DNA of 64,000 nucleotides from JBBRZM01 sp963813635 (GCA_963813635.1 CAWEZO010000008.1:62001-126000); one strand, 5' to 3'. Shown: positions 8,546-18,110, counted from the stretch's first letter. Notes: a model not told the origin generated them from the letters alone. Made by a program: numbers and translations.

Positions 8546-10331
8546 GTGCTCCCCGATTACGCGTCGTACGAGCAGGCGATCGGCCTCGACTGGTACGAGA
8601 CCGATCCCAACCTGCACTTCCTGCTCGACCGACACCTGCCCGACCCGTCCGACCGGGCCTTCGCCGAGGAGCACACGGCGCGGTTCGGCACGCTCACCGG
8701 CGGCCCGCTGGCGACACGGGCCGAGATCACCGACAAGCACGGTCCCGTGCTCTCCCGCTACGACCGCTGGGGCCAGGAAGTCGACACGATCGTGCACCAC
8801 CCCACCTGGCTCGAGAGCAAGGCCGACCTGGTGCGGGCCGGCTTCGTCGAGCTTCGTTCAGGGAGCGACCGACCGGTGCCGGCGGTGCTCACCGCCGCGA
8901 TCGCGTACCTCGTGTGCCAAGCGGAGACCGCGATCTACTGCGGTCTCGGGATGACGGCCGGCGCGGCCGACATCGTCGAGCGTTACGCACCCGACTCGGT
9001 GCGTAACGATCTCCTCGGCCGGCTCAGAAACCTCGACCCCGACGAAGCGTGGGAAGGCGGGATGTTCCTGACGGAGCGTCAGGGCGGCAGCGACGTCGGC
9101 GCCAACACGACGCGTGCGGTGCCCGATGGGGCCGAGTGGCGGCTGTTCGGCGAGAAGCACTTCTGCTCCAACGTCGACGCCGAGGTCTTCATCGTGCTGG
9201 CCCGGCCCGACGGCGCACCCGACGGCGCGAGCGGCCTCGCCACGTTCATCGTGCCGCGCGTGATGCCCGACGGCTCGGCCAACGGCTTTCGGATCAAGCG
9301 GCTGAAGCCGAAGCTGGGCACGGTCGGCGTGCCGACGGCCGAAGTCAGCCTCGAGGGCGCCCGCGCGTGGATGGCCGGAACGCCCCGCACCAGTGACGGC
9401 GCACCTGCGGCCGGGAGCGCGGCCGCGGACCAGCGCGGCTTGAACAAGATGATGGAGATGGTCAACGGCAGCCGGTTCGGTGTCGCGATCATGGGCCTGG
9501 GCATTCATCGCCGTTCGTTCCTCGAAGGCGCGATCTACGCCGCGCACCGCGAACAGTGGGGCCAGCGCATCGACCGGTACCCGCTCGTGCGCGAAACCCT
9601 CATCGACCTGGTGACGGAGCTCGAAGCAGGGCTCGCGCTCACATTCGAGTGCGCGTCGGCCAATCGTGGCGCGACGTCCGAAGACGAGGGCCGGCGGTTG
9701 CGGCGCATCCTGGTGCCGTTGGCGAAAGTTCGGGCCACGCGCGAAGCGGTCGGCGCCGCGAGTCAGGCGCTCGAGCTGTTCGGCGGGAACGGGTACATGG
9801 AAGATTGGCCGATGGCCCGGCAGCTGCGCGACGCGGCAGTGCCACACCATCTGGGAAGGCACCGAAAACATCTGTTGCCTCGACGTGCGCCGCGCGATGC
9901 GTACCGACGCCGCACACGAGGCGTTGATCGCACGGGTGGAACGCGCGCTCGACGAGGCAAATGGAGAGAAGGTGCTGACGCCGGTCGTCGATGCGGTCGC
10001 GATCACGTTGGGCGAGACGCACGACGCGATCGCGCATCTCGAGCTGGCCGACACCGAGCTGCAGTTGCTCCACGCGCGCCGGTTTGCGCATCTGCTCGCC
10101 GATCTCGCTGAGGGCGCGTTGGTGCTCGATGACGCGCGCTGGGCGCTTGCGCGTGACGGCAATGCCCGCAAGGCCGTGATCGCACGGCGCTTCGCGACCC
10201 GGCACCTCGCGCCGCCACGGGCACGGGGCATCCTCGACGACGACCGCACCGACGTCGACCTCTTCGAACCGATCATTCGCTACGGCACCATCGATCCCGA
10301 TCAGGCGATCGCCGTGAGCCCCGCGGCCTAA
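8546..10331 (+). CDS. Acyl-CoA dehydrogenase (large FadE-type), frameshifted
   Basis: A FAD-dependent acyl-CoA dehydrogenase of about 594 residues, the long type with a C-terminal extension, which introduces the alpha-beta double bond in beta-oxidation. Visible landmarks are the N-terminal helical domain, the FAD/substrate strand EGGMFLTERQGGSDVGANTT, the GGNGYMED turn and TIWEGTENI near the C-terminal catalytic region. After the GGNGYMED block the frame shifts: an extra base near 9834-9836 breaks RQLRDA from QCHTIWEGTEN. GTG 8546 (MLPDYASYEQAIG) is chosen as start because upstream residues have no family similarity. The frame continues to TAA at 10329-10331. The likely context is fatty-acid or aromatic acyl-CoA degradation. 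Confidence 0.87.
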
Positions 10332-10340
10332 CCCGCCGCG

Positions 10341-10841
10341 ATGAGTGAGCCGGCGCGGGTTGCCACCACAGTGTGGAAGGTCTCGGCCGAGCTCGTGCTG
10401 GCGCTCGACGAGCACCTCGGGCCGCCTGTCGACACCTACGTGAACGGCACGCAGACCTGGCTGACCGACAACGGCCCCAGCCGGGAAGCGCTCGAATGGC
10501 GCTTGCATCCCGTTGCTCGCTATCGGCAGCCTGCCGGGCTCTCGCACTACGACCTCTGGGAACAGGTTGTGTCGCAGCTCTCGCGTGGCGGCGATCCCGA
10601 CCGCCTCGAGCTCGGCGACGAGGCCCGTTCGCTCAGCACGCTCTGGGACGGCCTCGAATGCTTCGCTGCGTACGGCGACGACCTCGAGCCCGCGCCGCTC
10701 GCAGCAGCCGCCGGTCACGCGCTCGGGCGCCCACCCGACGCCGCGGGACTCGTCAACCACACCGCGATCGGCGACGCGTGGGAGCGCTCGAAGGGTGCGG
10801 CGTCCATCGTCGGCCTTCTCAGCGAACAGCTCGCCAACTAG
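10341..10841 (+). CDS. Hypothetical protein (166 aa)
   Basis: I do not recognise this protein. It starts at ATG 10341, ten bases after the acyl-CoA dehydrogenase stop, and ends 13 bp before the MDR reductase, so the three probably form one transcript. It is acidic and predicted mostly helical, with two aromatic-rich patches (VNGTQTWLTDNG and LSHYDLWEQVVSQL) and no membrane segment or signal peptide. The G+C-rich third positions and tight spacing support that it is a real gene. A role accessory to acyl-CoA metabolism is only inferred from position. Confidence 0.65.
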   Translation: MSEPARVATTVWKVSAELVLALDEHLGPPVDTYVNGTQTWLTDNGPSREALEWRLHPVARYRQPAGLSHYDLWEQVVSQLSRGGDPDRLELGDEARSLSTLWDGLECFAAYGDDLEPAPLAAAAGHALGRPPDAAGLVNHTAIGDAWERSKGAASIVGLLSEQLAN

Positions 10842-10853
10842 CGTCCGCCCGGC

Positions 10854-11858
10854 ATGAACCGCCAGATCCGTCTCGCCGCGCATCCCGACGGCATGGTGCG
10901 CGACTCCGATTTCGAGCACGTTGTCGTGCCGGTGCCCGAGCCCGACGAGGGTGAGGCACTCGTGCGCAACTTGTACGTGTCGATCGACCCGGCGATTCGC
11001 GGGTGGATGAACGGCGCCGACACGTACGTGCCGGGCATCCATGTCGGCGATGTGATGCGCAGCGCCGGAATCGGTGAGGTCGTCGAGTCGCGCACTCCTC
11101 GCTACAACCCCGGCGATCGCGTGTTGGGCTTCGTGGGCTGGCAGGACTGGTCGATCATCGACAGTGAGGCGCGCAGCGTCGAGGTGATCCCGCCCGTTGA
11201 TCCGGTCACCGCGTTTCTCAGCGTGTACGGCGTCACGGGATGCACGGCGTACTTCGGGATGCTCGACATTGCCCAACCGCAACCGGGTGAGACAGTCGTC
11301 GTGTCGGGCGCCGCGGGCGCGGTGGGCTCGATCGTGGGCCAGATCGCGAAGCTGCGCGGCTGTTACGTCGTCGGCACCGCCGGAACGGATGCGAAGTGTG
11401 CGTGGATCACCGACGAGCTCGGCTTCGACGCGGCGATCAACTACAAGACCGACGACCTCGGCGCCGTGCTGTCACGCGTGTGCCCGGAAGGCATCGACGT
11501 CTACTTCGACAACGTCGGCGGCGAGATGCTCGAGCTGGTGCTCCAGCGCATCAACGAGCGCGCCCGCATTGCACTCTGCGGTTCGATCTCGCAGTACAAC
11601 GCCACCGAGCTCGCCCCCGGGCCGCGCAATCTCTTCCAGCTGGTCCCCAAGCGCGGCCGCATGGAGGGCTTCATCGTGCTCGACTATCTCCCGCGGTTCC
11701 TCGAAGCGATTCTCCAGATGGGCGAGTGGGTCGCAGCCGGCGAGGTGAAGTACGCAGAGGAGATCGTCGAAGGTCTGGATGGCGCGCCGGGTGCACTTCG
11801 GCGGCTGTTCACCGGCGATCACGTCGGCAAGTTGATCGTGCGGGTGGGCGACGGCTGA
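10854..11858 (+). CDS. NADP-dependent oxidoreductase, zinc-free MDR family (CurA / prostaglandin-reductase-like)
   Basis: A 334-residue medium-chain dehydrogenase/reductase of the leukotriene B4 dehydrogenase and curcumin reductase (CurA) subgroup. It reduces activated C=C bonds with NADPH. Features: N-terminal GroES-like domain (YVSIDPAIRGWMN near residue 45, characteristic of this subgroup), Rossmann motif SGAAGAVGSIVGQIAK near residue 152, the DNVGGEML strand and the GSISQYN loop. The catalytic zinc cysteines and histidine of alcohol dehydrogenases are absent, as expected. It follows the acyl-CoA dehydrogenase and hypothetical gene on the same strand, consistent with enoyl or enone reduction in lipid metabolism. 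Confidence 0.88.
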   Translation: MNRQIRLAAHPDGMVRDSDFEHVVVPVPEPDEGEALVRNLYVSIDPAIRGWMNGADTYVPGIHVGDVMRSAGIGEVVESRTPRYNPGDRVLGFVGWQDWSIIDSEARSVEVIPPVDPVTAFLSVYGVTGCTAYFGMLDIAQPQPGETVVVSGAAGAVGSIVGQIAKLRGCYVVGTAGTDAKCAWITDELGFDAAINYKTDDLGAVLSRVCPEGIDVYFDNVGGEMLELVLQRINERARIALCGSISQYNATELAPGPRNLFQLVPKRGRMEGFIVLDYLPRFLEAILQMGEWVAAGEVKYAEEIVEGLDGAPGALRRLFTGDHVGKLIVRVGDG

Positions 11859-11873
11859 AGTTCTCTCGGCCGA

Positions 11874-12570
11874 TCAGCTGACGTCGTCGCCGCCGCCTCG
11901 CCACGGTGGCGTGCGCGGGTGATCGAAGTCGCACGGCAGTTGCTCGCCGCCGATCGCGGCGAAGGCCGTCTCGAGCCAACGGTCGCCGCCGGCGAGCGGC
12001 CATGGCAACGCGTCGCCGTGCGAAGAAGCCGACTTGGCGCGTCTCGAGCGGGTGGCCGCGGAACTCGCCGCCGAGCATGCGGCAGTGGAATACGAGTGAG
12101 TAGAGGGCAGCCGCGCGAATCCGAGGCGCAAGCCGTCGAACACCGCGATGAGCGAGAGAGGCTCCACCTCGATCCCCGTCTCTTCGTACACCTCTTTGAC
12201 GGCCACCTCCGACGGCGAGTAGCCGACGTCGGCCCAACCGACGGGGTACAGCCACACGCCGGAGTCGGACCGCTGCGTGAGCAGGATCTCGCCTGCCTCG
12301 TTGCCCACGACGGCAGCGACCGCGACCTTCGGCGTCACGTACCCGCCCACGCCCTCGCCAACCGTCGCCAGCCACTCCTCGAACAGGGCGTCGGACTCGG
12401 CCTCTTCGATCGCGCGCGGCACGCATGTCGGCCGCGACGCGCAAGACCTCCTGGAAGCGCTCCTTCTCGTACAGGCTCTCGGTGAAACCGAGACCCGTGC
12501 GTGCCACGCCCGACAGCGTCTCCGCCCACCGGAGGAGATCGACGGCGGAAACGACATGCGGCTCGGTCAC
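11874..12570 (-). CDS. NUDIX hydrolase, with several frameshifts
   Basis: A NUDIX pyrophosphohydrolase of about 231 residues. Starting from GTG 12570 (VTEPHVVSAVDLLRWAETL) there is an N-terminal helical extension, then TPKVAVAAVVGNEAGEILL. The Nudix box follows from the GWADVGYSPSEVAVKEVYEETGIEV region, with the REXXEE-like KEVYEETG present. Three frame changes are needed (near 12418, near 12105 and near 12015) to follow the protein to the C-terminal WLETAFAAIGGEQLP. This makes it the most damaged gene in the window. The N-terminal extension resembles the group of ADP-ribose or NADH-type Nudix proteins that carry a helical cap. The substrate is uncertain. Confidence 0.75.
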
Positions 12571-12583
12571 AGCGCGCAGCCTA

Positions 12584-12606
12584 GGTGAGTGTCCCGACAC
12601 CTCACC
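12584..12606. other. Inverted repeat upstream of the NUDIX gene
   Basis: GGTGAGTGTC (12584-12593) pairs with GACACCTCACC (12596-12606) with a one-base bulge and a tiny loop. It lies just upstream of the NUDIX start (12570), so it could be an operator or a leader hairpin. No poly-U tract follows on either strand. Confidence 0.35.
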
Positions 12607-12626
12607 GCGTAACGAATCTTCGTTGA

Positions 12627-12666
12627 CTCGAGGATTTCCCCCGGTATTTGCCGGTAATGCCTCGAG
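12627..12666 (-). terminator. Possible terminator hairpin after the GGDEF/EAL gene
   Basis: CTCGAGG (12627-12633) pairs with CCTCGAG (12660-12666), enclosing two CCGG boxes that can pair with one another (12641-12644 and 12651-12654). The structure sits 46-85 bp beyond the stop of the diguanylate cyclase/phosphodiesterase gene read on the minus strand and before the NUDIX gene. A U-tract is weak, so intrinsic termination is uncertain. Confidence 0.4.
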
Positions 12667-12711
12667 TGAACGCAGCGGTCGCACGTGCGTAGTGTCGCAG
12701 GTGCCCGGCGG

Positions 12712-15700
12712 TCAGGGCTTCATGACGGACGTGCCGGGCGGACGCCACGGTCGCGAGCGTGCGATCAGCTGGGAGAGATCGGGTGCGGATTGCGGCGGCG
12801 CGAAGAAGAAGCCCTGCGCGTCGTCGCAACCGAGCGCGATCAGTTCCGCGAGCTGGAGCTCGGTCTCGACGCCTTCGGCGACCACCCGCAGGCCGAGCGC
12901 GTGGCCGAGGCTCACGACCGCCGCAACGATCGCGGAATCCTCGGCCTCGGTGCCGAGCCCGTCGACGAACGAGCGGTCGACCTTCACGAAGTCGACGGGG
13001 AACCGCTTGAGGTAGCCGAGCGACGAGTAGCCCGTGCCGAAGTCGTCGATGCTGAGCCGCACGCCGAGCGCTTTGAGTGCCTTGATCGCGACGATCGTCG
13101 CCTCGGCATCTTCCATCAGCACGCTCTCGGTGATCTCGAGACAGAGCAGCGGCGCGTCGAAGCCGGACTCTTCGAGCGCGTTGCTCACCTGGCTCGCCAG
13201 ACCCGGGTATGCGAGCTGTCGACCGGACAGGTTGACCGCGACGCAGAACGGGTCGGCGTCCGGTCGTTCGGCCTTCCAGCGCGCGCCCTGACGACAGGCT
13301 TCGTTGAGCACCCACTCGCCGATCGGCACGATCATGCCCGTCTCCTCGGCAAGGTTGATGAACTCGTACGGCGGCACGAGCCCGCGTTCGGGATGCTGCC
13401 AACGGACGAGCGCCTCGGCCCCCACGCATCGGGCCTCGGTGAGCGAGATGATCGGCTGGTAGAAGAGACGGAACTCGCCGCGCTCGATCGCGCGGTGCAG
13501 CGAGTTCTCGGTCTCGAGGCGCACGATCGCCGACTCACGCATTGCCTCGTCGAACACTTCCCAGCGTCCCTTGCCAAGCTCCTTGGCCCGGTACATGGCC
13601 GAGTCGGCATCACGCAGCAGCTCGTGGGGCCGTTCGCCGCCGGTTGCGCCGAGCGCGATGCCGATGCTGGCACTGAGGAACTGCTCCTCACCTCCCAGGA
13701 GGAACGGTTGCTGCATCACTTCGAGGAGCCGCTCGGCCACCTCGATGGCCTGGTGGCGGGCCCCGACGCCGGAGAGGTCCTCGCACAGCACGGTGAACTC
13801 GTCGCCGCCGAAACGCGCCACGGTGTCACCGGGTCGCAGGACGCCGCGCAGCCGTTCGCCAAGTGACACGAGCAACGCGTCGCCGGCGTCGTGGCCGAGG
13901 CTGTCGTTGACGAACTTGAACCGGTCGAGGTCGAGGAACAGCACCGCGACGGTCGTGTGGTAACGACGGGCGCGCGCGAGGGCAAGCATGAGGAACTCGA
14001 GGAACAACGCGCGATTCGGAAGTCCGGTCAGCGGGTCGTGATGGGCCTGGTGCGCGAGCTGAGCCTCGAACTCTTTGCGCTCGATCGCGATGCTCGCCAG
14101 CTGCACGGCCAACGAGACGAGGTGTTCTTGCTCCCGGGTCGGCGCGGTGGGCTCGGAGTGGTACATGGCGACCGTGCCGCGCACCCGATCATCGCCGGAC
14201 GCGACGATCGGCGTCGCCCAGCAGGCTCGCAGACCGTGCGCCGCCGCGAGCTCGCGGGAGCGATCCCAAAGGGGATCGTGCTCGATATCGGTGACGATGA
14301 CCTGTTCACCGCGAAACGCGGCCCTGCCGCTCGAGCCGGCATTCGGTCCGACGATCGTGCCATCGAGACCCTGTACGAACTTGGTCGGCAAGCTCGGCGC
14401 CGCGCCGTGCCGCAACGTCGCGCCATCGTCGTCGAGCACCATGATGGAGCAGCGACCGTCGGGTATGTGCGCTTCGACCACATGGCACAACTCGGTAAGG
14501 GTGTCGGTGAGCGGCGTGCCTTTGGCAATCGTCTCCAAGATCCGCGCCTGGTCGACGACGAGAGCCTCGGCCCGACGCTGCTCGGTGACGTCGCGCCCGA
14601 CCGCCTGGTACTCGACGACCTCTCCGTGCTCGTCGAGCACCGCACGCTCGGCCCATTGCTGCCAGCGGATACGACCGTCGTCGAGCGCGACCCGGTGCTC
14701 GACCATCGTGACCGGTTTGCGAGGGCCCAGCGAGCCCAGCGCACGCTGGAGCCGCGCGCGATCCTCTTCGGGCACCCGGGGCTCGAACGACGTGCCGACG
14801 AGCGCCTCGACGGTCGTGCCGAAGAAGCGCGCGTATGCCTCGTTGACGAACGTCATCGTGCCGTCAGCCTGGAACCGGCAGATCAGATCGGTCTGGTCCT
14901 CGACGATCCCGCGATACCGGTCTTCGCTCGCGCGCACCCGCGCCTCGGCCTCGCGGTGCTCCGTAATGTCACGGGTCGTGACGACAAGCCCGCCGACGGC
15001 GGGAACATTCGACAGATCCCGCACGACGGACTCGAGATGTCGCCAGCTGCCGTCGACGTGTCGGGCGCGGAATTCCACCGGCTCCGGTTTGTCGGGAGCG
15101 TCGAGCTGTGCCCGTATTGCCGCGCGCACACGGGCGCGATCGTCGGGATGCACGTGCGCGTACGAATCGGTCTCATAGTCATCTCGCGCGATGCCGAGAA
15201 TCTGCTCGATCGCCGGACTGCTCCAAAGCGTGTGGCCCACGGAATCGACGATCGTGACCACCTCGGAGAGGTTCTCGACCAGCGCACGAAAGCGCTCCTC
15301 GTTCGCGCGCAGCGCCTCCTCGGCGTTGCGTTGCTCGGTGACATCGCGCGCCGTGATCACCGTGCCCTCGACGGCCGGCTCATCGAGCAGGTTGTTGGCA
15401 ACTGCTTCGACCACGCGCCACTCTCCGGCGGCGTTGTGCATCCGGAACTGCGCGGTCTCACTCAGACCTTGCTGCTGCTTCGCTCTCTCGAAGAGCTTGA
15501 GCACCCGGGGCAGGTCGTACGGGTGGACGAGCTGGAATGCGTTCCCGTCCACTCCGAAACCCACCGGATACCCGAAGATCTGGTGCGACGAGGGACTGGT
15601 ATAGCGCACGGTACCGTCGGCCCCGACGATCGTGATGATGACCGACGTGTTGTCGACCAGCGCGCGGAACCGCTCTTCGCTCTCCCGCAGCGCCAGCTCA

Positions 15701-16215
15701 TTCGCCTTCTGGGCGGTGATGTTCGCAGACAATTCGAGCACCGCGGTGATCGAGCCGTGCTCGTCGCGCATCGGCGCGGCGGCAAAGCTGACATCGATCT
15801 CGTGGCCCCACTTGGTCAGGCGCCGCGCCTCGGTGGGCTGGATCACCTCGCCGGCCATCACGCGGTCGCGCACGTCGGTGGCCTCCTCGAGGTCTTCCTC
15901 GCGCACGACACGCGAGAACCGGCCGATCACCTCGGGCCCGGCCCAACCGAAGATCTCCTCGCACGCGAGGTTCCAGAGCACGATCTTGCCGTCGCCGTCG
16001 AACGCGTAGATAGCGACCGGAGCGTTCTCGAAGATCGCGCTCAGGGTTTCGCGCGAGCGGCGCAGTGCGTCGGCGACCGCTCGGAGAGGCTCGGTCGCTT
16101 CCGACTCGCTGCCGGCCTCGAGGATCAAGTCGAGTTGCGCGACAAGTCGCGGCTCGTGCTCGCCGGCAGATCCGCCGGGACCGATCGCCGGGGCGGCTTC
16201 GTGAGCGTTCGACAC
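12712..16215 (-). CDS. PAS(x4)-GAF-GGDEF-EAL cyclic-di-GMP signalling protein
   Basis: A 1167-residue soluble sensor and c-di-GMP enzyme with no transmembrane segment. Domains in order: a coiled lead-in, four PAS/PAC units (about residues 55-170, 180-300, 305-430 and 430-560, each ending in a TARDVTEQR- or TRDITEH-like PAC turn), GAF (about 585-735), GGDEF (about 750-905) and EAL (about 915-1160). The cyclase motif is intact as RFGGDEF (about 801), as is DLDRFKFVND. The phosphodiesterase motif EALVRW (about 932), with DDFGTGYSSLGYL and KVDRSFV, is also intact, so both activities are possible. The CEDL/SGV region after GGDEF has no clear RxxD inhibitory site. It appears monocistronic. The ligand of the sensory array is unknown. 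Confidence 0.93.
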   Translation of the reverse strand: MSNAHEAAPAIGPGGSAGEHEPRLVAQLDLILEAGSESEATEPLRAVADALRRSRETLSAIFENAPVAIYAFDGDGKIVLWNLACEEIFGWAGPEVIGRFSRVVREEDLEEATDVRDRVMAGEVIQPTEARRLTKWGHEIDVSFAAAPMRDEHGSITAVLELSANITAQKANELALRESEERFRALVDNTSVIITIVGADGTVRYTSPSSHQIFGYPVGFGVDGNAFQLVHPYDLPRVLKLFERAKQQQGLSETAQFRMHNAAGEWRVVEAVANNLLDEPAVEGTVITARDVTEQRNAEEALRANEERFRALVENLSEVVTIVDSVGHTLWSSPAIEQILGIARDDYETDSYAHVHPDDRARVRAAIRAQLDAPDKPEPVEFRARHVDGSWRHLESVVRDLSNVPAVGGLVVTTRDITEHREAEARVRASEDRYRGIVEDQTDLICRFQADGTMTFVNEAYARFFGTTVEALVGTSFEPRVPEEDRARLQRALGSLGPRKPVTMVEHRVALDDGRIRWQQWAERAVLDEHGEVVEYQAVGRDVTEQRRAEALVVDQARILETIAKGTPLTDTLTELCHVVEAHIPDGRCSIMVLDDDGATLRHGAAPSLPTKFVQGLDGTIVGPNAGSSGRAAFRGEQVIVTDIEHDPLWDRSRELAAAHGLRACWATPIVASGDDRVRGTVAMYHSEPTAPTREQEHLVSLAVQLASIAIERKEFEAQLAHQAHHDPLTGLPNRALFLEFLMLALARARRYHTTVAVLFLDLDRFKFVNDSLGHDAGDALLVSLGERLRGVLRPGDTVARFGGDEFTVLCEDLSGVGARHQAIEVAERLLEVMQQPFLLGGEEQFLSASIGIALGATGGERPHELLRDADSAMYRAKELGKGRWEVFDEAMRESAIVRLETENSLHRAIERGEFRLFYQPIISLTEARCVGAEALVRWQHPERGLVPPYEFINLAEETGMIVPIGEWVLNEACRQGARWKAERPDADPFCVAVNLSGRQLAYPGLASQVSNALEESGFDAPLLCLEITESVLMEDAEATIVAIKALKALGVRLSIDDFGTGYSSLGYLKRFPVDFVKVDRSFVDGLGTEAEDSAIVAAVVSLGHALGLRVVAEGVETELQLAELIALGCDDAQGFFFAPPQSAPDLSQLIARSRPWRPPGTSVMKP

Positions 16216-16347
16216 TGCGTCCTTTCCGGTGCATGCTAACCCACATTGCGCGGTTCTCCGACCACTACCAGTGCCAGCACCGTGAGCCTACGCCATGCCG
16301 TCGAGACCGAATCCGCAACGGTCGCCTACGGGTAGGAAAAGGACGGA

Positions 16348-16917
16348 TCAGGTCGGCTGTGCCCGCCGAGCTCTGAGCACGGTCGCCTTGGCGACGCCCC
16401 ACGCGAGCTGCAGCGGTGCGAGCTCGTCGTCACCGAGATCGCCGAGCGTCCGCGGTACCAGGCCGTACACGTCGTCGGGCCACGCCCGCTCGTCGAAGTC
16501 GTCGCGCACGACCGGGGGGATGCCGGCGCGCTCGAGGAGAGCGGTCGGCTCCCGGTACACCGTGCGCACGATCTCGAGGGGCGTCGACGCCTGCGACTCC
16601 GGGTCGGTGCGCAGAAGCGGCCTCAGGCGCTCGACGACGCGCTGTGTCGCGGCCCGGCCCGCTCCGGGCACGGCGTCATCAAGTGCGCGACGAGCTTGGG
16701 GGTCGAGCCGTCCCCAGGCGCCGGCAATCCGTGAGACCTGCGCCGCGACCCAGGACGGGACCGTGCGCTCGACCCCGGCGATGATCGCAGCACCGGTCGC
16801 GTCGAGCGTCTCGCGACCACGAGCCTCGGCGGCGACCGGATCGCGCTCGATCGACGCATCGCGTGCCGTGCGCACGCCGTGGGGCAGCTCGTGTTCACGG
16901 CCCATCCGCACGCTCAC
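16348..16917 (-). CDS. Hypothetical protein (189 aa)
   Basis: I do not recognise the family. The protein is Arg/Ala-rich and largely helical, with a conserved-looking C-terminus (LVPRTLGDLGDDELAPLQLAWGVAKATVLR). No signal peptide or membrane segment is visible. It begins five bases after the stop of the NIL-domain gene (GTG 16917, or an internal ATG at 16905), so the two are probably co-translated. hemQ lies upstream on the same strand. A link to heme or metal metabolism is only positional. Confidence 0.65.
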   Translation of the reverse strand: MSVRMGREHELPHGVRTARDASIERDPVAAEARGRETLDATGAAIIAGVERTVPSWVAAQVSRIAGAWGRLDPQARRALDDAVPGAGRAATQRVVERLRPLLRTDPESQASTPLEIVRTVYREPTALLERAGIPPVVRDDFDERAWPDDVYGLVPRTLGDLGDDELAPLQLAWGVAKATVLRARRAQPT

Positions 16918-16922
16918 GTTGC

Positions 16923-17165
16923 TCAGCCCTCGAGGACGTCACCCTCCATGCGGTTGACCGTGCAACCGACGCCCTCGAGGTAGGCGATCGCGGCGTCGAG
17001 CTGGTCGTTGACGCCGGTGAGCTCGAGAATGACCCAACCGGAATGCGCCTCGACGTTGGCCCGCCGGATGTTGGGAACGACATCGAACTGCTTCACCATC
17101 TCGTAGATCATGGGCCGGTCGACGAGGTCCTCGGGAAACCAGACGAACAGGCGCTCACGGTCCAT
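16923..17165 (-). CDS. Stand-alone NIL-domain protein
   Basis: An 80-residue protein starting MDRERLFVWFPEDLVDRP at 17165. The sequence fits the NIL domain, a ferredoxin-like ACT-type fold best known as the C-terminal regulatory domain of the methionine importer ATPase MetN and also found in some ferredoxins. Recognition rests on the pattern of a beta strand, PMIYEMVKQFDVVPNIRRANVE, GWVILELTG and a final helix with the ending YLEGVGCTVNRM. Free-standing copies are common in actinobacteria and their ligand is unknown. It sits between hemQ (55 bp upstream) and the hypothetical gene (5 bp downstream). Confidence 0.8.
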   Translation of the reverse strand: MDRERLFVWFPEDLVDRPMIYEMVKQFDVVPNIRRANVEAHSGWVILELTGVNDQLDAAIAYLEGVGCTVNRMEGDVLEG

Positions 17166-17220
17166 CAACGCCTCCGCGGTAGCTTCGAATGGACCGGCAG
17201 CGTAGCGAGTCGGAGCGCGA

Positions 17221-18006
17221 TCAGCCCGTGAGCCCGATCCGTGCGAGGGCGTCGGCCGGTTCGAGCGGCAAGCCGGTGATGAACGTACCGAAGTCGGCGT
17301 ACCGCGTCGACACTTCGTCGAACCGCATCTCGTAGACGATCTCCTTGAGCGCGAGCGGATCATCGGCCAGCAAGGTCACGCCCCACTCCCAGTCGTCGAG
17401 CCCTACAGAGCCCGTGATCAGCTGCAGGACGCGTCCCGCGTAGGTGCGGCCGACGCGCGCGTGACCCGCCATGAGCTGCTTGCGTTGTTCGAACGGCAGT
17501 GCGTACCAGTTGTCGTCGCCCGTGCGACGCTTCGACATGGGATAGAAGCAGATCACATTCTTGAGCGGCAGCTTCGGGTGTAACCGCTGCTCCTGGTAGT
17601 GCGCGATGCGTTCGCGCCACACGGCGAGACGCGTCTCGAGCTCGGTCGGGTCCGTCACGCCGTCCTCGCGTGCCAGCCGGTCACGTTCGTCGGCCTCGGT
17701 TGACGTGTACTCGCTCAGCTCGGTCAACGAGACGTAGGAGTCGACGAGATCGAGCGGCGCGGCCGCAAGGTCGTGCTGGAACGCCTGGAGCCGCGCGAGA
17801 TCGGGGCCGAGCGCCATGACGCCGAGGTCTGCTTTGTGCCCGAGCGCTGCAAACACCAGTGCCTGATGACCGTCCGCCTCGAGCGACGCGACCGCATCGA
17901 GCACCCGTTTCGCGCCACCGGCTTCTGTGTCCGCGCGGGCCCGGTCGATCCGGTAGAAGAGATGGAGAACGCCCCAACCTTGGGAAGGTTCGACTGGCTC
18001 GGTCAC
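17221..18006 (-). CDS. hemQ: Coproheme decarboxylase HemQ (chlorite-dismutase family)
   Basis: A 261-residue HemQ, the last enzyme of the coproporphyrin-dependent heme pathway used by Actinobacteria and Firmicutes. It decarboxylates iron-coproporphyrin III to protoheme using peroxide. Start GTG 18006 (VTEPVEPSQGWGVLHLF) is chosen because residues upstream are unlike the family. The catalytic tyrosine is expected at Y155 in CFYPMSKRR and the proximal heme ligand at H182 in MAGHARVGRTY. The lack of the distal Arg typical of true chlorite dismutases fits a heme-biosynthetic role. No other heme gene is adjacent. Confidence 0.9.
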   Translation of the reverse strand: MTEPVEPSQGWGVLHLFYRIDRARADTEAGGAKRVLDAVASLEADGHQALVFAALGHKADLGVMALGPDLARLQAFQHDLAAAPLDLVDSYVSLTELSEYTSTEADERDRLAREDGVTDPTELETRLAVWRERIAHYQEQRLHPKLPLKNVICFYPMSKRRTGDDNWYALPFEQRKQLMAGHARVGRTYAGRVLQLITGSVGLDDWEWGVTLLADDPLALKEIVYEMRFDEVSTRYADFGTFITGLPLEPADALARIGLTG

Positions 18007-18057
18007 GTCGTCGAGGTTATCGGGAGCACGGTGCCCTGCCGACGTTGCACGCAAAGA

Positions 18058-18085
18058 GATGGGGCGCCCCGCAGGGCGCCCCATC
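18058..18085 (-). terminator. Rho-independent terminator of groEL
   Basis: An 11-bp perfect stem, GATGGGGCGCC (18058-18068) with GGCGCCCCATC (18075-18085), and a 6-nt loop. On the minus strand it begins 25 bp past the groEL stop and is followed by TCTTTG, a short U-rich tail. It separates groEL from hemQ. Confidence 0.75.
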
Positions 18086-18110
18086 CACGTGTTGTCGCCG
18101 ACCGGCGTGC

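Noticed and set aside
13891..16239. A 782-codon open frame on the plus strand opposite the GGDEF/EAL gene
   Set aside because: It is an antisense shadow of a high-G+C gene with clear domains on the other strand; the peptide is Arg-rich and has no family motifs.
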